Source: Micromonospora antibiotica
GTDB lineage: Bacteria; Actinomycetota; Actinomycetes; Mycobacteriales; Micromonosporaceae
Reading direction: 5' to 3'
DNA: 64,000 bases
Assembly (NCBI RefSeq): GCF_017599305.1
Contig: NZ_JAGFWR010000001.1
Coordinates: forward strand, 310,001 to 374,000
The number at the start of each line of letters is the position of its first letter. Positions within the stretch are counted from its first letter, which is position 1. The position numbers and the translations under genes were made by a program. The notes beneath the pieces were generated by a model. It ran no database searches, was not told where the DNA came from, and worked only from the letters and a program-made list of their open reading frames with translations. Shown here one piece after another: positions 20,408 to 29,129 of the stretch.

Positions 20408-21178
20408 GTGCGCTGGCGGAGCTTCGTGGCGGTCGGGGACAGCTTCACCGAGGGCATGGACGACGCCTACCCGGACGGCACCTACCGGGGCTGGGCGGAC
20501 CTGGTGGCGACCCGACTGGCCGCCGAGGCCGGGCCGGACTTCGGCTACGCGAACCTGGCCATCCGGGGTCGGCTCTTCCCGAGTGTCGTCGCCGAGCAGG
20601 TGCCCGCCGCGCTCGCCATGAAACCCGACCTGGTCAGCTTCGCAGCCGGCGGCAACGACGTGCTGCGCCGCACCTTCGACCCGGACGCGTTGGCGACCCG
20701 GTTCGACGCCGTGGTGGGCCGGCTGCGGTCAGGTGGCGCCGACGTGATCCTCTTCCGGTTCGCCGACGTGCTCGCCCGGCTGCCCGGCCAGCGCCTCGTC
20801 TCACCCCGGATCGCGCTGGTCAACCGGCTCATCGGTGAGATCGCCGAGCGGCACGGCGCGATCCTGATCGACCTGTTCGCCGACGACACGTTCCGGCTCA
20901 ACCCGACCCTCTGGAGCCCCGACCGGCTGCACCTGTCCGCCGCCGGGCACCGGCGGGTCGCCGGCCAGGTGCTGACCACGCTCGGGGTGGGCTGCGACGA
21001 GGAGTGGCTGATGGTGCCGGAACGCCCGGCCGCGACCCCGTGGCTTGCCGCCCGCGCCGCCGACCTGAGCTGGGTCGGTCGGCACCTGGCCCCGTGGGTC
21101 ACCCGTCGGCTCACCGGCCGGTCCTCCGGCGACACGGTCACCGCGAAGCGCCCGGTCCTCGGCCCGCTGGCCGACTGA
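20408..21178 (+). CDS. SGNH/GDSL-family hydrolase
   Basis: 256 residues. Block I is FVAVGDSFTEGMDD with the nucleophile Ser10, an oxyanion Gly follows in ANLAIRGRL, block III is SFAAGGNDVLRR, and block V is SPDRLHLSAAGH giving the Asp-His pair. No signal peptide, so cytosolic or unusually secreted; ester substrate unknown. The C-terminal ~60 residues (after GVGCDEEW) are an extension found in many actinobacterial members. GTG start with GAGGGGGG just upstream. The next gene begins 2 bases after the stop, so the two are co-transcribed. Confidence 0.9.
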   Translation: MRWRSFVAVGDSFTEGMDDAYPDGTYRGWADLVATRLAAEAGPDFGYANLAIRGRLFPSVVAEQVPAALAMKPDLVSFAAGGNDVLRRTFDPDALATRFDAVVGRLRSGGADVILFRFADVLARLPGQRLVSPRIALVNRLIGEIAERHGAILIDLFADDTFRLNPTLWSPDRLHLSAAGHRRVAGQVLTTLGVGCDEEWLMVPERPAATPWLAARAADLSWVGRHLAPWVTRRLTGRSSGDTVTAKRPVLGPLAD

Positions 21179-21180
21179 CC

Positions 21181-21780
21181 GTGCGCACCCTGCACACCGC
21201 CCCTCTGCTGCGCCTCACCCACGACGACGAGCCACCACCGGGCCGCCCGGTGCCGGGTGACGACGATGCCCCGTCGGACCGGGCCCCGTCGGACCGGGCG
21301 ACGTCGGGTGACGACGCGCCGTCGGGCCGGTCGGTGCCCGTCTCCGGCGGGCCGCCTGACCAACCGGTGCCGGGTGACGGTGGGCTGCTGCCGGGCTGGG
21401 CGGTGCTGGTCGACGGTGCCCGGATCGAGGCGATCGGGCCGGTGGAGGAGCTGACCCAGGCGTACCCGATGGTGCGGATGCGTCGGTGGCCCGGGACCCT
21501 CGGGCCGGCGCTGGTGCACGACGGACCGCTGCCACCGGCGGCCAGCCCGCGCGAACGGGTGCACGCGCTGCTGCAATCGGGCGTCGGCGCGCTGCTCGCC
21601 GCGCACCTCACCGATCCGGCGGTACGCGCGGCGGCGGCCCGCAACGACGTCGCCGTCCTCGACGCGGTACGACCCCCCGCTCTCGCTGTCGGCGGCCGGG
21701 CCGATCTGGCCGTCTTCGCCGACGACGGCCGCTGCCTCGCCACCGTCGTCGCCGGCCGCCTGGTCCACCGCCGCGCCTGA
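21181..21780 (+). CDS. Amidohydrolase-like protein lacking the catalytic barrel (imidazolonepropionase-like composite domain)
   Basis: 199 residues. The ends match the small beta-sandwich of amidohydrolases such as Hut[24 protein letters not shown] near residue 65 and [27 protein letters not shown] at the C-terminus. The TIM barrel with its HxH, Lys and Asp metal ligands is missing; only ~90 residues lie between. Near the start is a low-complexity insert rich in Pro, Gly, Asp and Ser with repeats of APSDRA type. It directly follows the GDSL hydrolase gene, and a rhodanese gene comes 67 bases later. It cannot be a normal hydrolase; role unknown. GTG start. Confidence 0.7.
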   Translation: MRTLHTAPLLRLTHDDEPPPGRPVPGDDDAPSDRAPSDRATSGDDAPSGRSVPVSGGPPDQPVPGDGGLLPGWAVLVDGARIEAIGPVEELTQAYPMVRMRRWPGTLGPALVHDGPLPPAASPRERVHALLQSGVGALLAAHLTDPAVRAAAARNDVAVLDAVRPPALAVGGRADLAVFADDGRCLATVVAGRLVHRRA

Positions 21781-21847
21781 CCTCGCCGACGTCCTTCCGG
21801 GCCCAACGGGCGGTCGACGCCCCGGTTTCCGGCGTAACTTGGGGCTC

Positions 21848-22750
<903 letters not shown>

Positions 22751-22762
22751 CCAGCCCACCCG

Positions 22763-22824
22763 CCGGCTTCGGTCGCGCCCGGCTTCGGTCGCGCCCGGCT
22801 TCGGTCGCGCCCGGCTTCGGTCGC
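22763..22824. repeat. Tandem repeat, 16-bp unit, nearly four copies
   Basis: CCGGCTTCGGTCGCGC is repeated exactly three times (22763-22810) and then for 14 more bases. It begins 12 bases after the rhodanese stop and runs straight into the hairpin at 22823. Units of this kind change copy number readily. Confidence 0.9.
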
Positions 22825-22880
22825 AACGGGGTGGATTGCGGTGTTCCGGTCCCGGGACACCGCGACATCCGCCCCGTTGC
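22823..22880. terminator. Long hairpin between converging rhodanese and TetR genes
   Basis: GCAACGGGGTGGAT (22823-22836) pairs with 22867-22880 (one G-U), then a 2-base internal bulge, then CGGTGTTCC (22839-22847) pairs with 22854-22862. Position between two converging stops suggests a bidirectional terminator. Confidence 0.65.
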
Positions 22881-22905
22881 GTCACGCCCGTCGGCGGGCC
22901 GGAGG

Positions 22906-23460
22906 TCAGGTGGGGGCGCGGAGGTAGCGGTGGACGGTGGGGGCCAACCAGGTGACCAGGTCGGCCAGCGGCATGTCGACGACCGGGGCCAGGCGCAGCA
23001 CGTACCGGGTCAGCGCCAGGCCGAGCATCTGGCTGGCGACCAGACCGGCCCGCCGGGGCGCCTCCGCCGGATCGGGTACGACGGCGGCCACCGCCGCGCC
23101 GAGCTGGTCGGTGAAGACCGCCCGCATCCGGTCGGCCGCACCCTGGTTGGTGGCGGCGGTACGCAGCAGCGCGACCAGCGTCCCGTCGCCCTCCCAGCGG
23201 TCGAGGAAGTGCCGGACCAGCACCTCACCGAGCTGGTCGGTGGGCTGGTCGGTGAGGTCCGGCAGCCGCAGGTCGAACTCGGCAGCCGCCGCGAACAACC
23301 CCTCCTTGCTGCCGTAGTAGCGCATCACCATGGACGGGTCGATCCTGGCGTCGGCGGCGATGGCCCGGATGGTGGCCCGCTCGTACCCGTCGGCGGCGAA
23401 CCGCTGCCGGGCTGCGGTCAGGATCGCGGCCCGGGTGGCGTCCGATCGGCGGGCGGTCAT
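22906..23460 (-). CDS. TetR/AcrR-family repressor
   Basis: 184 residues. The N-terminal HTH is ILTAARQRFAADGYERATIRAIAADARIDPSMVMRYYGSKEGLF, the typical TetR signature with recognition helix PSMVMRYYGSK. The C-terminal ligand/dimer domain resembles the TetR_C_16 type (LVASQMLGLALTRYVLRL). It is divergent from the FAD monooxygenase gene at 23561 across 100 bases that hold an exact palindrome and further half-sites, so it most likely represses that gene and itself, released by a compound that the monooxygenase modifies. Confidence 0.92.
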   Translation of the reverse strand: MTARRSDATRAAILTAARQRFAADGYERATIRAIAADARIDPSMVMRYYGSKEGLFAAAAEFDLRLPDLTDQPTDQLGEVLVRHFLDRWEGDGTLVALLRTAATNQGAADRMRAVFTDQLGAAVAAVVPDPAEAPRRAGLVASQMLGLALTRYVLRLAPVVDMPLADLVTWLAPTVHRYLRAPT

Positions 23461-23473
23461 GTCCCCGACTCTA

Positions 23474-23548
23474 TGCCAACAGGCGTTGACCTCTGCTGTC
23501 CACCCGGCCTACCGTTGCCAACAAGTGTTGGCAAACGTTTGTTGGCAA
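23474..23548. promoter_or_regulatory. TetR operator cluster and promoter for the monooxygenase
   Basis: TTGCCAACA-AG-TGTTGGCAA (23515-23534) is a perfect palindrome. A further TGTTGGCAA lies at 23540-23548 and TGCCAACA at 23474-23481 beside the repressor start. TTGACC (23486-23491) and TACCGT (23510-23515), 18 bases apart, form a fair -35/-10 pair reading toward the monooxygenase; the palindrome begins at the last -10 base, so a bound repressor would block initiation. Confidence 0.75.
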
Positions 23549-23560
23549 CGGAGGTGGGAG

Positions 23561-24754
23561 ATGCTGCCCGCGCAGACCGACGTCCTGGTGGTGGGAGCCG
23601 GCCCGACCGGACTGACCGTCGCGGCCACCCTCGCCCGACAGGGCGTCGAGGTGACCGTGGTCGACCGGGCGTCCGCGCCGCCGGTCACCTCCCGGGCCGC
23701 CGTCGTGCACGCGTACACGCTTGAGGTGCTGGACCGGATCGGCGTCACCGCGCCGCTGGTGGCCCGGGGACTGCGGGCGGCGCGCTTCACCGTGCGGGAC
23801 CGCGACCGGGTGCTGCTCACCCTCGGCTTCGGGGACCTGCCGTCGACGTACCCGTACGCGCTGCTGGTCTCCCAGTCGGTGACCGAGGCGGTGCTCACCG
23901 AACGGCTGGCCGCCCTCGGCGGGCAGGTGCACCGGTCGTACCAGCTCACCGACCTGGACCACGACGGCGACGGGGCGGTCGCCGGCTTCGCCGACGGGAC
24001 GAGCGTGCGGGCCCGCTGGGTGGTCGGCGCGGACGGCATGCACAGCACCGTCCGTGACCTGGCCGGCATCGGCTTCGGTGGGCCGGCCGACGTGGGTGAG
24101 TCGTTCCTGCTCGCCGACGTCCGGGTGAGCAGCGTGCTCCCCCGCGACGAGGTCGCGCTCTTCCTCGCCCGACCGGGTCCGCTGGTGTGGGCACCCCTGC
24201 CGGACGGCGTGGTCCGGCTGGTCGCCGCCGTCGCCGACGCGCCCCGCGACCCGGACGCCGCCCGGCTCCAGGCGCTGCTCGACGAGCGCGGCCCGACCCG
24301 GCGGCCGGACCGGCTGACCGACGTGCTCTGGAGTTCCCGGTTCCGCGTCCACCACCGGATCGCCGACCGCTACCGGCGCGGCCGGGTGCTGCTCGCCGGG
24401 GACGCCGCGCACGTGCACAGCCCGGCCGGTGGGCAGGGGATGAACCTCGGCATCTGCGACGCGGTGGCCCTCGGTGCCGCCCTCGGCGACGTCCTCGCCG
24501 GCCACCCCGACACCCTGCTGGACGCCTACGCCGCCAGCCGTCGACCGCTCGCCGAGGAGATCGTCGGCTTCGCCGCCCGGCTGACCCGGCTGGCCACCCT
24601 GCCGCCCGCCGGCCGGCCGCTGCGGGACCTGGCGCTGCGCGCGGTGTCGGGGATGCCGCCGGTGCGCCGCCGGATCGCGCTGCGGCTCGCCGGCCTCCAG
24701 CAGCGCGCGACGACCTTCCACCGGGGGGACGGGCGGCACGCCGGTCGGCGGTAG
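23561..24754 (+). CDS. FAD-dependent monooxygenase (PHBH/PheA-type)
   Basis: 397 residues, aromatic-hydroxylase family. GxGxxG motif DVLVVGAGPTGLTVAATLARQG near the N-terminus binds FAD; DG motif WVVGADGMHSTVRDLAG at ~150; GD motif RGRVLLAGDAAHVHSPAGGQGMNLG at ~275. Such enzymes hydroxylate phenols, polyketides or antibiotics (for example rifampicin) with NAD(P)H and O2. The C-terminal thioredoxin-like domain of longer phenol hydroxylases is absent. ATG fixed by GGAGGTGGGAG immediately upstream. Controlled most likely by the divergent TetR gene. A single-enzyme detoxification unit is the simplest reading. Confidence 0.92.
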   Translation: MLPAQTDVLVVGAGPTGLTVAATLARQGVEVTVVDRASAPPVTSRAAVVHAYTLEVLDRIGVTAPLVARGLRAARFTVRDRDRVLLTLGFGDLPSTYPYALLVSQSVTEAVLTERLAALGGQVHRSYQLTDLDHDGDGAVAGFADGTSVRARWVVGADGMHSTVRDLAGIGFGGPADVGESFLLADVRVSSVLPRDEVALFLARPGPLVWAPLPDGVVRLVAAVADAPRDPDAARLQALLDERGPTRRPDRLTDVLWSSRFRVHHRIADRYRRGRVLLAGDAAHVHSPAGGQGMNLGICDAVALGAALGDVLAGHPDTLLDAYAASRRPLAEEIVGFAARLTRLATLPPAGRPLRDLALRAVSGMPPVRRRIALRLAGLQQRATTFHRGDGRHAGRR

Positions 24755-24833
24755 TTCGGCGGTAGACCCGACACGCGGTCGTCGGGCAGGGGAACCTGCT
24801 AGGGGAGCCCCGGTTACCTGGTGAGGAGAGGGT

Positions 24834-26465
24834 GTGCGCAGACCGCGATCCCGCCTGCTGGCGCTGTGCGCCCTGACCGCCGTGCCCCCGGCGGTCGAGG
24901 CGGTGCTGCTGGTCCGCCTCGGGTTCATCGCCGCCGAAGGGCTGTCCGCCCAGGTCACCGCCGTCTGGCCGTACGACACCTACCACGACCTGCGCTGGCT
25001 GTACGTCTACCACGACTCGTGGGCCGAGTTCCTGGTCGGGCTGCTGCTGCTGATCGGGTTCCGCGGACTGCTCACCACCGGGCTGGTCGCGCTCGCCTGG
25101 CCCACCGAGGTGGACCGGCCCGGCCTGCGCTGGCTGTTCGGGCGCAACCTCGGGCTGTCCGCGGTGGTCACCGTGCTGGTCGCCCCGTGGGCGCTGATCT
25201 CGGTGGCGGCCTCGGTGGTCGCGCTCTCCTGGGTGCTGCTCGCCTCGCTGCTGCCGATGTTCCTGCTGGCACCGTTCCTGCAACGGGCCGCCGTGGTCGG
25301 GCCGTGGTGGCGCGGCCTGCCGTCGATCTCGCTGGTGGGCTGGTCACTGCTGAACTTCGTGGTGATCACCGTGGCCAGCGCGCTGTGCTGGAGCGTCCCC
25401 GGCTGGTGGACGGTGCCGGTCGCCCTGCTCGCCGGGGCGACCAACGGGCTGCTCTGGGAACGCACCGTGCACGTCGCCGTGCTGGCCCCCCGGGTGCGCT
25501 GGGCACGGGTGCCGGTCACCCCGATCGCCGTCGCGCTGGCCCTCGCCGTCCCGCTGGCGATCCCGTTGCTGGTGCAGGTCGTCCCGGCCGGGGTGACGGT
25601 CGAGCAGGTGGTCCTCGGGCAGCGGCTCCCGGCCGACGTACGGCACGCGGTGATCGTCCTCGCCGGCCACGGCTCCGCCTACGACGGGACCCCGCCCGTC
25701 GATGCGAACGTGGAACGGTTCTCCTACCGGGGGCTGGGCGGGGACGGCCGGCCGCTGCCGTACCGGCCGGTGGACACCAACCGGTCGCTGGAGAGCGGTG
25801 CCGTCCTGCTGGAGACGCAGGTGGACCGGTTGCACCGGCGTACCGGCCGCCCGGTGGCCCTGATCGGGGAGAGCGAGGGGGCGTTGCTGGGCCGCACATA
25901 TCTCGCGCAGCGCCCGCACGCGGCGGTGGACACCCTGGTCATGTTCAGCCCGTTGATCAACGCCGGTCGTGCCTACTACCCGCCCGCCGGGGCGGCCCAC
26001 GGGTGGGGAGTGGCCACCGGCTCGCAGTTGCGTGCCCTGCTCGGGGCGGTCGCGCTGTTCGGGGTTTCCGAGGCCGGCCCGGACGATCCGTTCATCAGGT
26101 CCCTCTTGGACAACGCGCCCTTCTACCGTAACCAGCTGATGTGCCCGGTGCCGGGCGTGCGGATGCTGGCCTTCCTGCCGACCACCACGGCCACCGAGGC
26201 GCCGCCGGGCGACTACACCGGCATCCCGGTGTTCCAGATGCCCGGGGTGCACGGCGGGCTGCTGGGCCGGTCACTGGTCCAGGACCGTCTGATCCACTTC
26301 CTCGCCGGGGTGCCGGAGAGCCGGATGCGTCGGGAGTATCCGCTGCTCCAGCAGCTCGGCGCGGGCTGGCAGGCGCCCCCGCTGGCGATCCGGATCAACC
26401 CGGCCTGGAACGACGTCCGGCAGCCGGACCCGTCCTTCACCGGGAAGGTCTGTCAGCCGTCCTGA
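24834..26465 (+). CDS. Multi-pass membrane protein fused to an alpha/beta-hydrolase-like domain
   Basis: 543 residues. Residues ~1-260 hold about six to eight hydrophobic helices (for example FLVGLLLLIGFRGLLTTGLV and SVAASVVALSWVLLASLLPM). The C-terminal ~280 residues resemble an alpha/beta hydrolase: HAVIVLAGHGSAYDGT (first strands, HG oxyanion), PVALIGESEGALLG with nucleophile Ser347 in G-E-S-E-G, and His473 in MPGVHGG. The acid residue is not clear. The expected topology puts the hydrolase outside the membrane. Substrate unknown; a lipid or cell-wall ester is a guess. GTG start with GAGGAGAGG upstream. Its last 29 bases overlap the 3' end of the converging gene at 26437. Confidence 0.72.
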   Translation: MRRPRSRLLALCALTAVPPAVEAVLLVRLGFIAAEGLSAQVTAVWPYDTYHDLRWLYVYHDSWAEFLVGLLLLIGFRGLLTTGLVALAWPTEVDRPGLRWLFGRNLGLSAVVTVLVAPWALISVAASVVALSWVLLASLLPMFLLAPFLQRAAVVGPWWRGLPSISLVGWSLLNFVVITVASALCWSVPGWWTVPVALLAGATNGLLWERTVHVAVLAPRVRWARVPVTPIAVALALAVPLAIPLLVQVVPAGVTVEQVVLGQRLPADVRHAVIVLAGHGSAYDGTPPVDANVERFSYRGLGGDGRPLPYRPVDTNRSLESGAVLLETQVDRLHRRTGRPVALIGESEGALLGRTYLAQRPHAAVDTLVMFSPLINAGRAYYPPAGAAHGWGVATGSQLRALLGAVALFGVSEAGPDDPFIRSLLDNAPFYRNQLMCPVPGVRMLAFLPTTTATEAPPGDYTGIPVFQMPGVHGGLLGRSLVQDRLIHFLAGVPESRMRREYPLLQQLGAGWQAPPLAIRINPAWNDVRQPDPSFTGKVCQPS

Positions 26466-26859
26466 CCCGCACGTCGTCCCGGTTGCCGCGCCGGTGCCGG
26501 ACGACCAGCCGGAGGGCGGCCAGGACCAGCCCCACCACGATCAACGCCTCGATCGGGTGGTACGGCGCGAACAGCACGTGGACGACGACGACCGCCGCGC
26601 CGACCACCAGGGCCGCCGTCCCCCAGCGGCGTCGGCCGAACGCGGTGACCAGACCGGTGGCCACCAGCAGCACCCCGCTCGCCACGTGCAGCCAGGCCCA
26701 GTTGGTGAGGTCGTAGAAGACCAGTCCGTCGGCGTGCAGCGAGACGTAGACGTCGCCACTGTCGACGTCGCCGATCCCGGACAGCACGTCGAAGAGGCCC
26801 GCGCCGACCAGCAGGCCACCGGCGAGCAGCAGCGACCGGTCCGGCTGTCGTGTCGTCAC
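26437..26859 (-). CDS. DUF7144-like small membrane protein
   Basis: 140 residues with four membrane helices: LLLAGGLLVGAGLFDVLSG, LTNWAWLHVASGVLLVATGLV, GTAALVVGAAVVVVHVLF and PIEALIVVGLVLAALRLVV. The pattern with YDLTNWAWLHVASGVLL and APYHPIEALIVV is that of a common actinobacterial four-helix family of unknown function. GTG at 26859 chosen for GGGAGGG upstream; a longer frame to 26940 is Arg/Ala-rich. Its stop lies inside the end of the converging membrane hydrolase gene (29-base overlap), so transcripts would be antisense at their 3' ends. Confidence 0.8.
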   Translation of the reverse strand: MTTRQPDRSLLLAGGLLVGAGLFDVLSGIGDVDSGDVYVSLHADGLVFYDLTNWAWLHVASGVLLVATGLVTAFGRRRWGTAALVVGAAVVVVHVLFAPYHPIEALIVVGLVLAALRLVVRHRRGNRDDVRVRTADRPSR

Positions 26860-27008
26860 CGTGCCCTCCCTCCCCTCCCAGGCTAGGGCCGGCGGGGCAC
26901 GCCGTCCGGCGATCTCCGGCGCTGCCCGTCGACCGGCCACTGTCCGCCTGGTGAACCCGCGGGTAACCGAGGGGCCCCGGTGTCCGGCCTGAGGTCTACG
27001 CTTGCCAG

Positions 27009-27623
27009 GTGACTGTGGGGCAGCAGGCTAGGGGCAGCGCAGGCAGCGCGGGCCGGCGCCGGTCGAGGCGCGACGAGATCCTGGAGATCGCGGTCGGGCT
27101 CTTCGCCGCCCGTGGCTACCACGGGGTCTCCATGGACGACATCGGTGCGGCGGCCGGGGTGACCGGCCCGGCCCTCTACCACCACTTCGCCGGCAAGGAG
27201 GCGATGCTGGCCGCCGCGCTGATCCCGGTCAGTGAGGGGCTGCTCGACGGCGGCCGGGACCGGGCCGCCGGCCGTCCCGGCGACCCGCGCGGTGCGCTGG
27301 AGTCGCTGATCGACTTCCACGTCGACTTCGCGCTGGCCAACCCGGCCGTGATCGCTCTGCACCTGCACGAGCTGGACCGCCTCCCGGACGAGCCGCGCCG
27401 CCGCATCCGCAAGCTCCAACGGTTGTACGTGGAGGAGTGGGTGACCGTGCTGACCGCACTGCACCCCGGGCTGCCCGACGGTGAGGCGCGGGTGCTGGCA
27501 CACGCCGCGTTCGGCCTGATGAACTCCACCCCGTTCCTCGGCGGTGAGGTGGACCGGCGGCGTCGGGCGGCGCTGCTGCGGGCCGCCGCGCTGGCCGCCC
27601 TGCTGGCCGAGACCGACTCCTGA
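27009..27623 (+). CDS. TetR/AcrR-family regulator of the carboxylase cluster
   Basis: 204 residues. HTH: RRDEILEIAVGLFAARGYHGVSMDDIGAAAGVTGPALYHHFAGKEAML. The C-terminal domain (DFALANPAVIALHLHELDRLP) resembles the SACE_7040/KstR2-like regulators that respond to acyl-CoA. It lies 140 bases upstream of, and in the same direction as, the biotin carboxylase gene, suggesting control of the acyl-CoA catabolic genes to 35375. A candidate operator AACGATCGTT is at 32401 before the carboxyltransferase gene. GTG start. Confidence 0.9.
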   Translation: MTVGQQARGSAGSAGRRRSRRDEILEIAVGLFAARGYHGVSMDDIGAAAGVTGPALYHHFAGKEAMLAAALIPVSEGLLDGGRDRAAGRPGDPRGALESLIDFHVDFALANPAVIALHLHELDRLPDEPRRRIRKLQRLYVEEWVTVLTALHPGLPDGEARVLAHAAFGLMNSTPFLGGEVDRRRRAALLRAAALAALLAETDS

Positions 27624-27763
27624 CCGGAGCACCCCTCTCCTGCCCGGGCCACCCCCGACACTCCTGCCCGGGTCGTGGCCGACGGCCCGATCGTGGTTTC
27701 CTGGCATCCGTCCGCACCCCTGGACGTTGAGCAACCGTCCCCACCCTGGACGCTGGAGGAAAC

Positions 27764-29101
27764 ATGATCGAGTCGCTGTTGGTCGCCAACCGGGGCGAGA
27801 TCGCCCGCCGGATCATCCGTACCGCGAAGCGGCTCGGCATCCGTGCGATCGCGGTGCACTCGGAGGCCGACGCGGACCTGCCGTTCGTGGTCGAGGCCGA
27901 CGAGGCGGTGTGCGTGGGACCGGCGAACCCGGCCCAGAGCTACCGCAACGTGGAGGCGATCCTCGCCGCCGCCGAGTCCACCGGCGCGCAGGCGGTCCAC
28001 CCGGGTTACGGCTTCCTGTCGGAGAACGCCGACTTCGCCCGTACCGTGCAGGCCCGTGGGTTGATCTGGGTCGGGCCCGGCGCGGACGCGATCACCGCGA
28101 TGGGTGACAAGATCAACGCGCGGAACCTGATGGCGGCGGCCGGGGTGCCGGTCGCGCCCGGCACCACCGAACCGGCCGCCGACCTGGCGGCGGCGGTCGC
28201 CGCCGGCACGGAGATCGGCTACCCGGTGATGGTCAAGGCCGCCGCCGGTGGTGGCGGGATGGGCATGCAGGTGGCCGCCGACGAGGCCGAGCTGCGCACC
28301 GGGTACGACAAGGTCCGCGCGTTCGCCGAGCGGATGTTCGGCGACGGCTCGGTGTTGATCGAACGCTACTTTCCCCGGGTGCGTCACGTCGAGGTGCAGA
28401 TCCTCGGCCTGGCCGACGGTCGGGTGGTGGCACTCGGCGAGCGGGAATGCTCGGTGCAGCGGCGCAACCAGAAGCTGGTCGAGGAGTCCCCCTCCCCGGC
28501 GGTGTCACCGGAGCTGCGGGCCCGGTTCCTGGCCGCCGCCGTGCGGGCCGGCGAGGCGGTCGGCTACCGCAACGCGGGCACCGTCGAGTGCCTGCTCGAC
28601 CCCGCCACGCAGGAGTTCTTCTTCCTGGAGATGAACACCCGGCTCCAGGTGGAGCACCCGGTGACCGAGCTGGTCTACGGCCTCGACCTGGTCGAGGAGC
28701 AGCTGCGGGTGGCGGCCGGCCTGCCGCCGACCTTCGACCCGGACGCGCTGGCCCCGCGCGGGCACGCGATCGAGCTGCGAATCAACGCAGAGGACCCGAA
28801 GCGGTTCCTGCCCGGACCCGGCGTCATCGGCACCTGGGTGGAGCCGACCGGCGAGGGGGTACGCGTCGACTCCGGCTATGTCGCCGGCAACACGGTCACT
28901 CCGTTCTACGACAGCCTGCTGGCCAAGCTCGTCGTCACCGGGGCGGACCGGGCCGAGGCGATCGAGCGGGCCCGGACGGCGGTGGCCGACTTCGCGCTGG
29001 CCGGCCCGAAGAACAACCTGCCCTTCTTCACCGAGCTGCTGACCAACGAGGAGTTCGTCTCCGGCGACTACGACACCGGCATCGTCGGCCGGATGCGCTG
29101 A
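27764..29101 (+). CDS. Acyl-CoA carboxylase, biotin carboxylase subunit (no carrier domain)
   Basis: 445 residues: the length of a bare biotin carboxylase. N-domain MIESLLVANRGEIARRIIRTAKRLG; HPGYGFLSENADFA; ATP-grasp glycine loop VKAAAGGGGMGMQV; ATP/metal motif FLEMNTRLQVEHPVTE with the catalytic Glu and Arg; C-domain INAEDPKRFLPGPG. It carboxylates biotin on a carrier protein with ATP and bicarbonate. No EAMKM-type biotinylation motif exists here or elsewhere in the window, so it needs a separate carrier. Layout matches the Bacillus yngHA-type methylcrotonyl-CoA carboxylase. ATG with GGAGGAAAC upstream. Confidence 0.93.
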   Translation: MIESLLVANRGEIARRIIRTAKRLGIRAIAVHSEADADLPFVVEADEAVCVGPANPAQSYRNVEAILAAAESTGAQAVHPGYGFLSENADFARTVQARGLIWVGPGADAITAMGDKINARNLMAAAGVPVAPGTTEPAADLAAAVAAGTEIGYPVMVKAAAGGGGMGMQVAADEAELRTGYDKVRAFAERMFGDGSVLIERYFPRVRHVEVQILGLADGRVVALGERECSVQRRNQKLVEESPSPAVSPELRARFLAAAVRAGEAVGYRNAGTVECLLDPATQEFFFLEMNTRLQVEHPVTELVYGLDLVEEQLRVAAGLPPTFDPDALAPRGHAIELRINAEDPKRFLPGPGVIGTWVEPTGEGVRVDSGYVAGNTVTPFYDSLLAKLVVTGADRAEAIERARTAVADFALAGPKNNLPFFTELLTNEEFVSGDYDTGIVGRMR

Positions 29102-29129
29102 CCGGAGGGGACTGACCCGCCCGGCGTGG

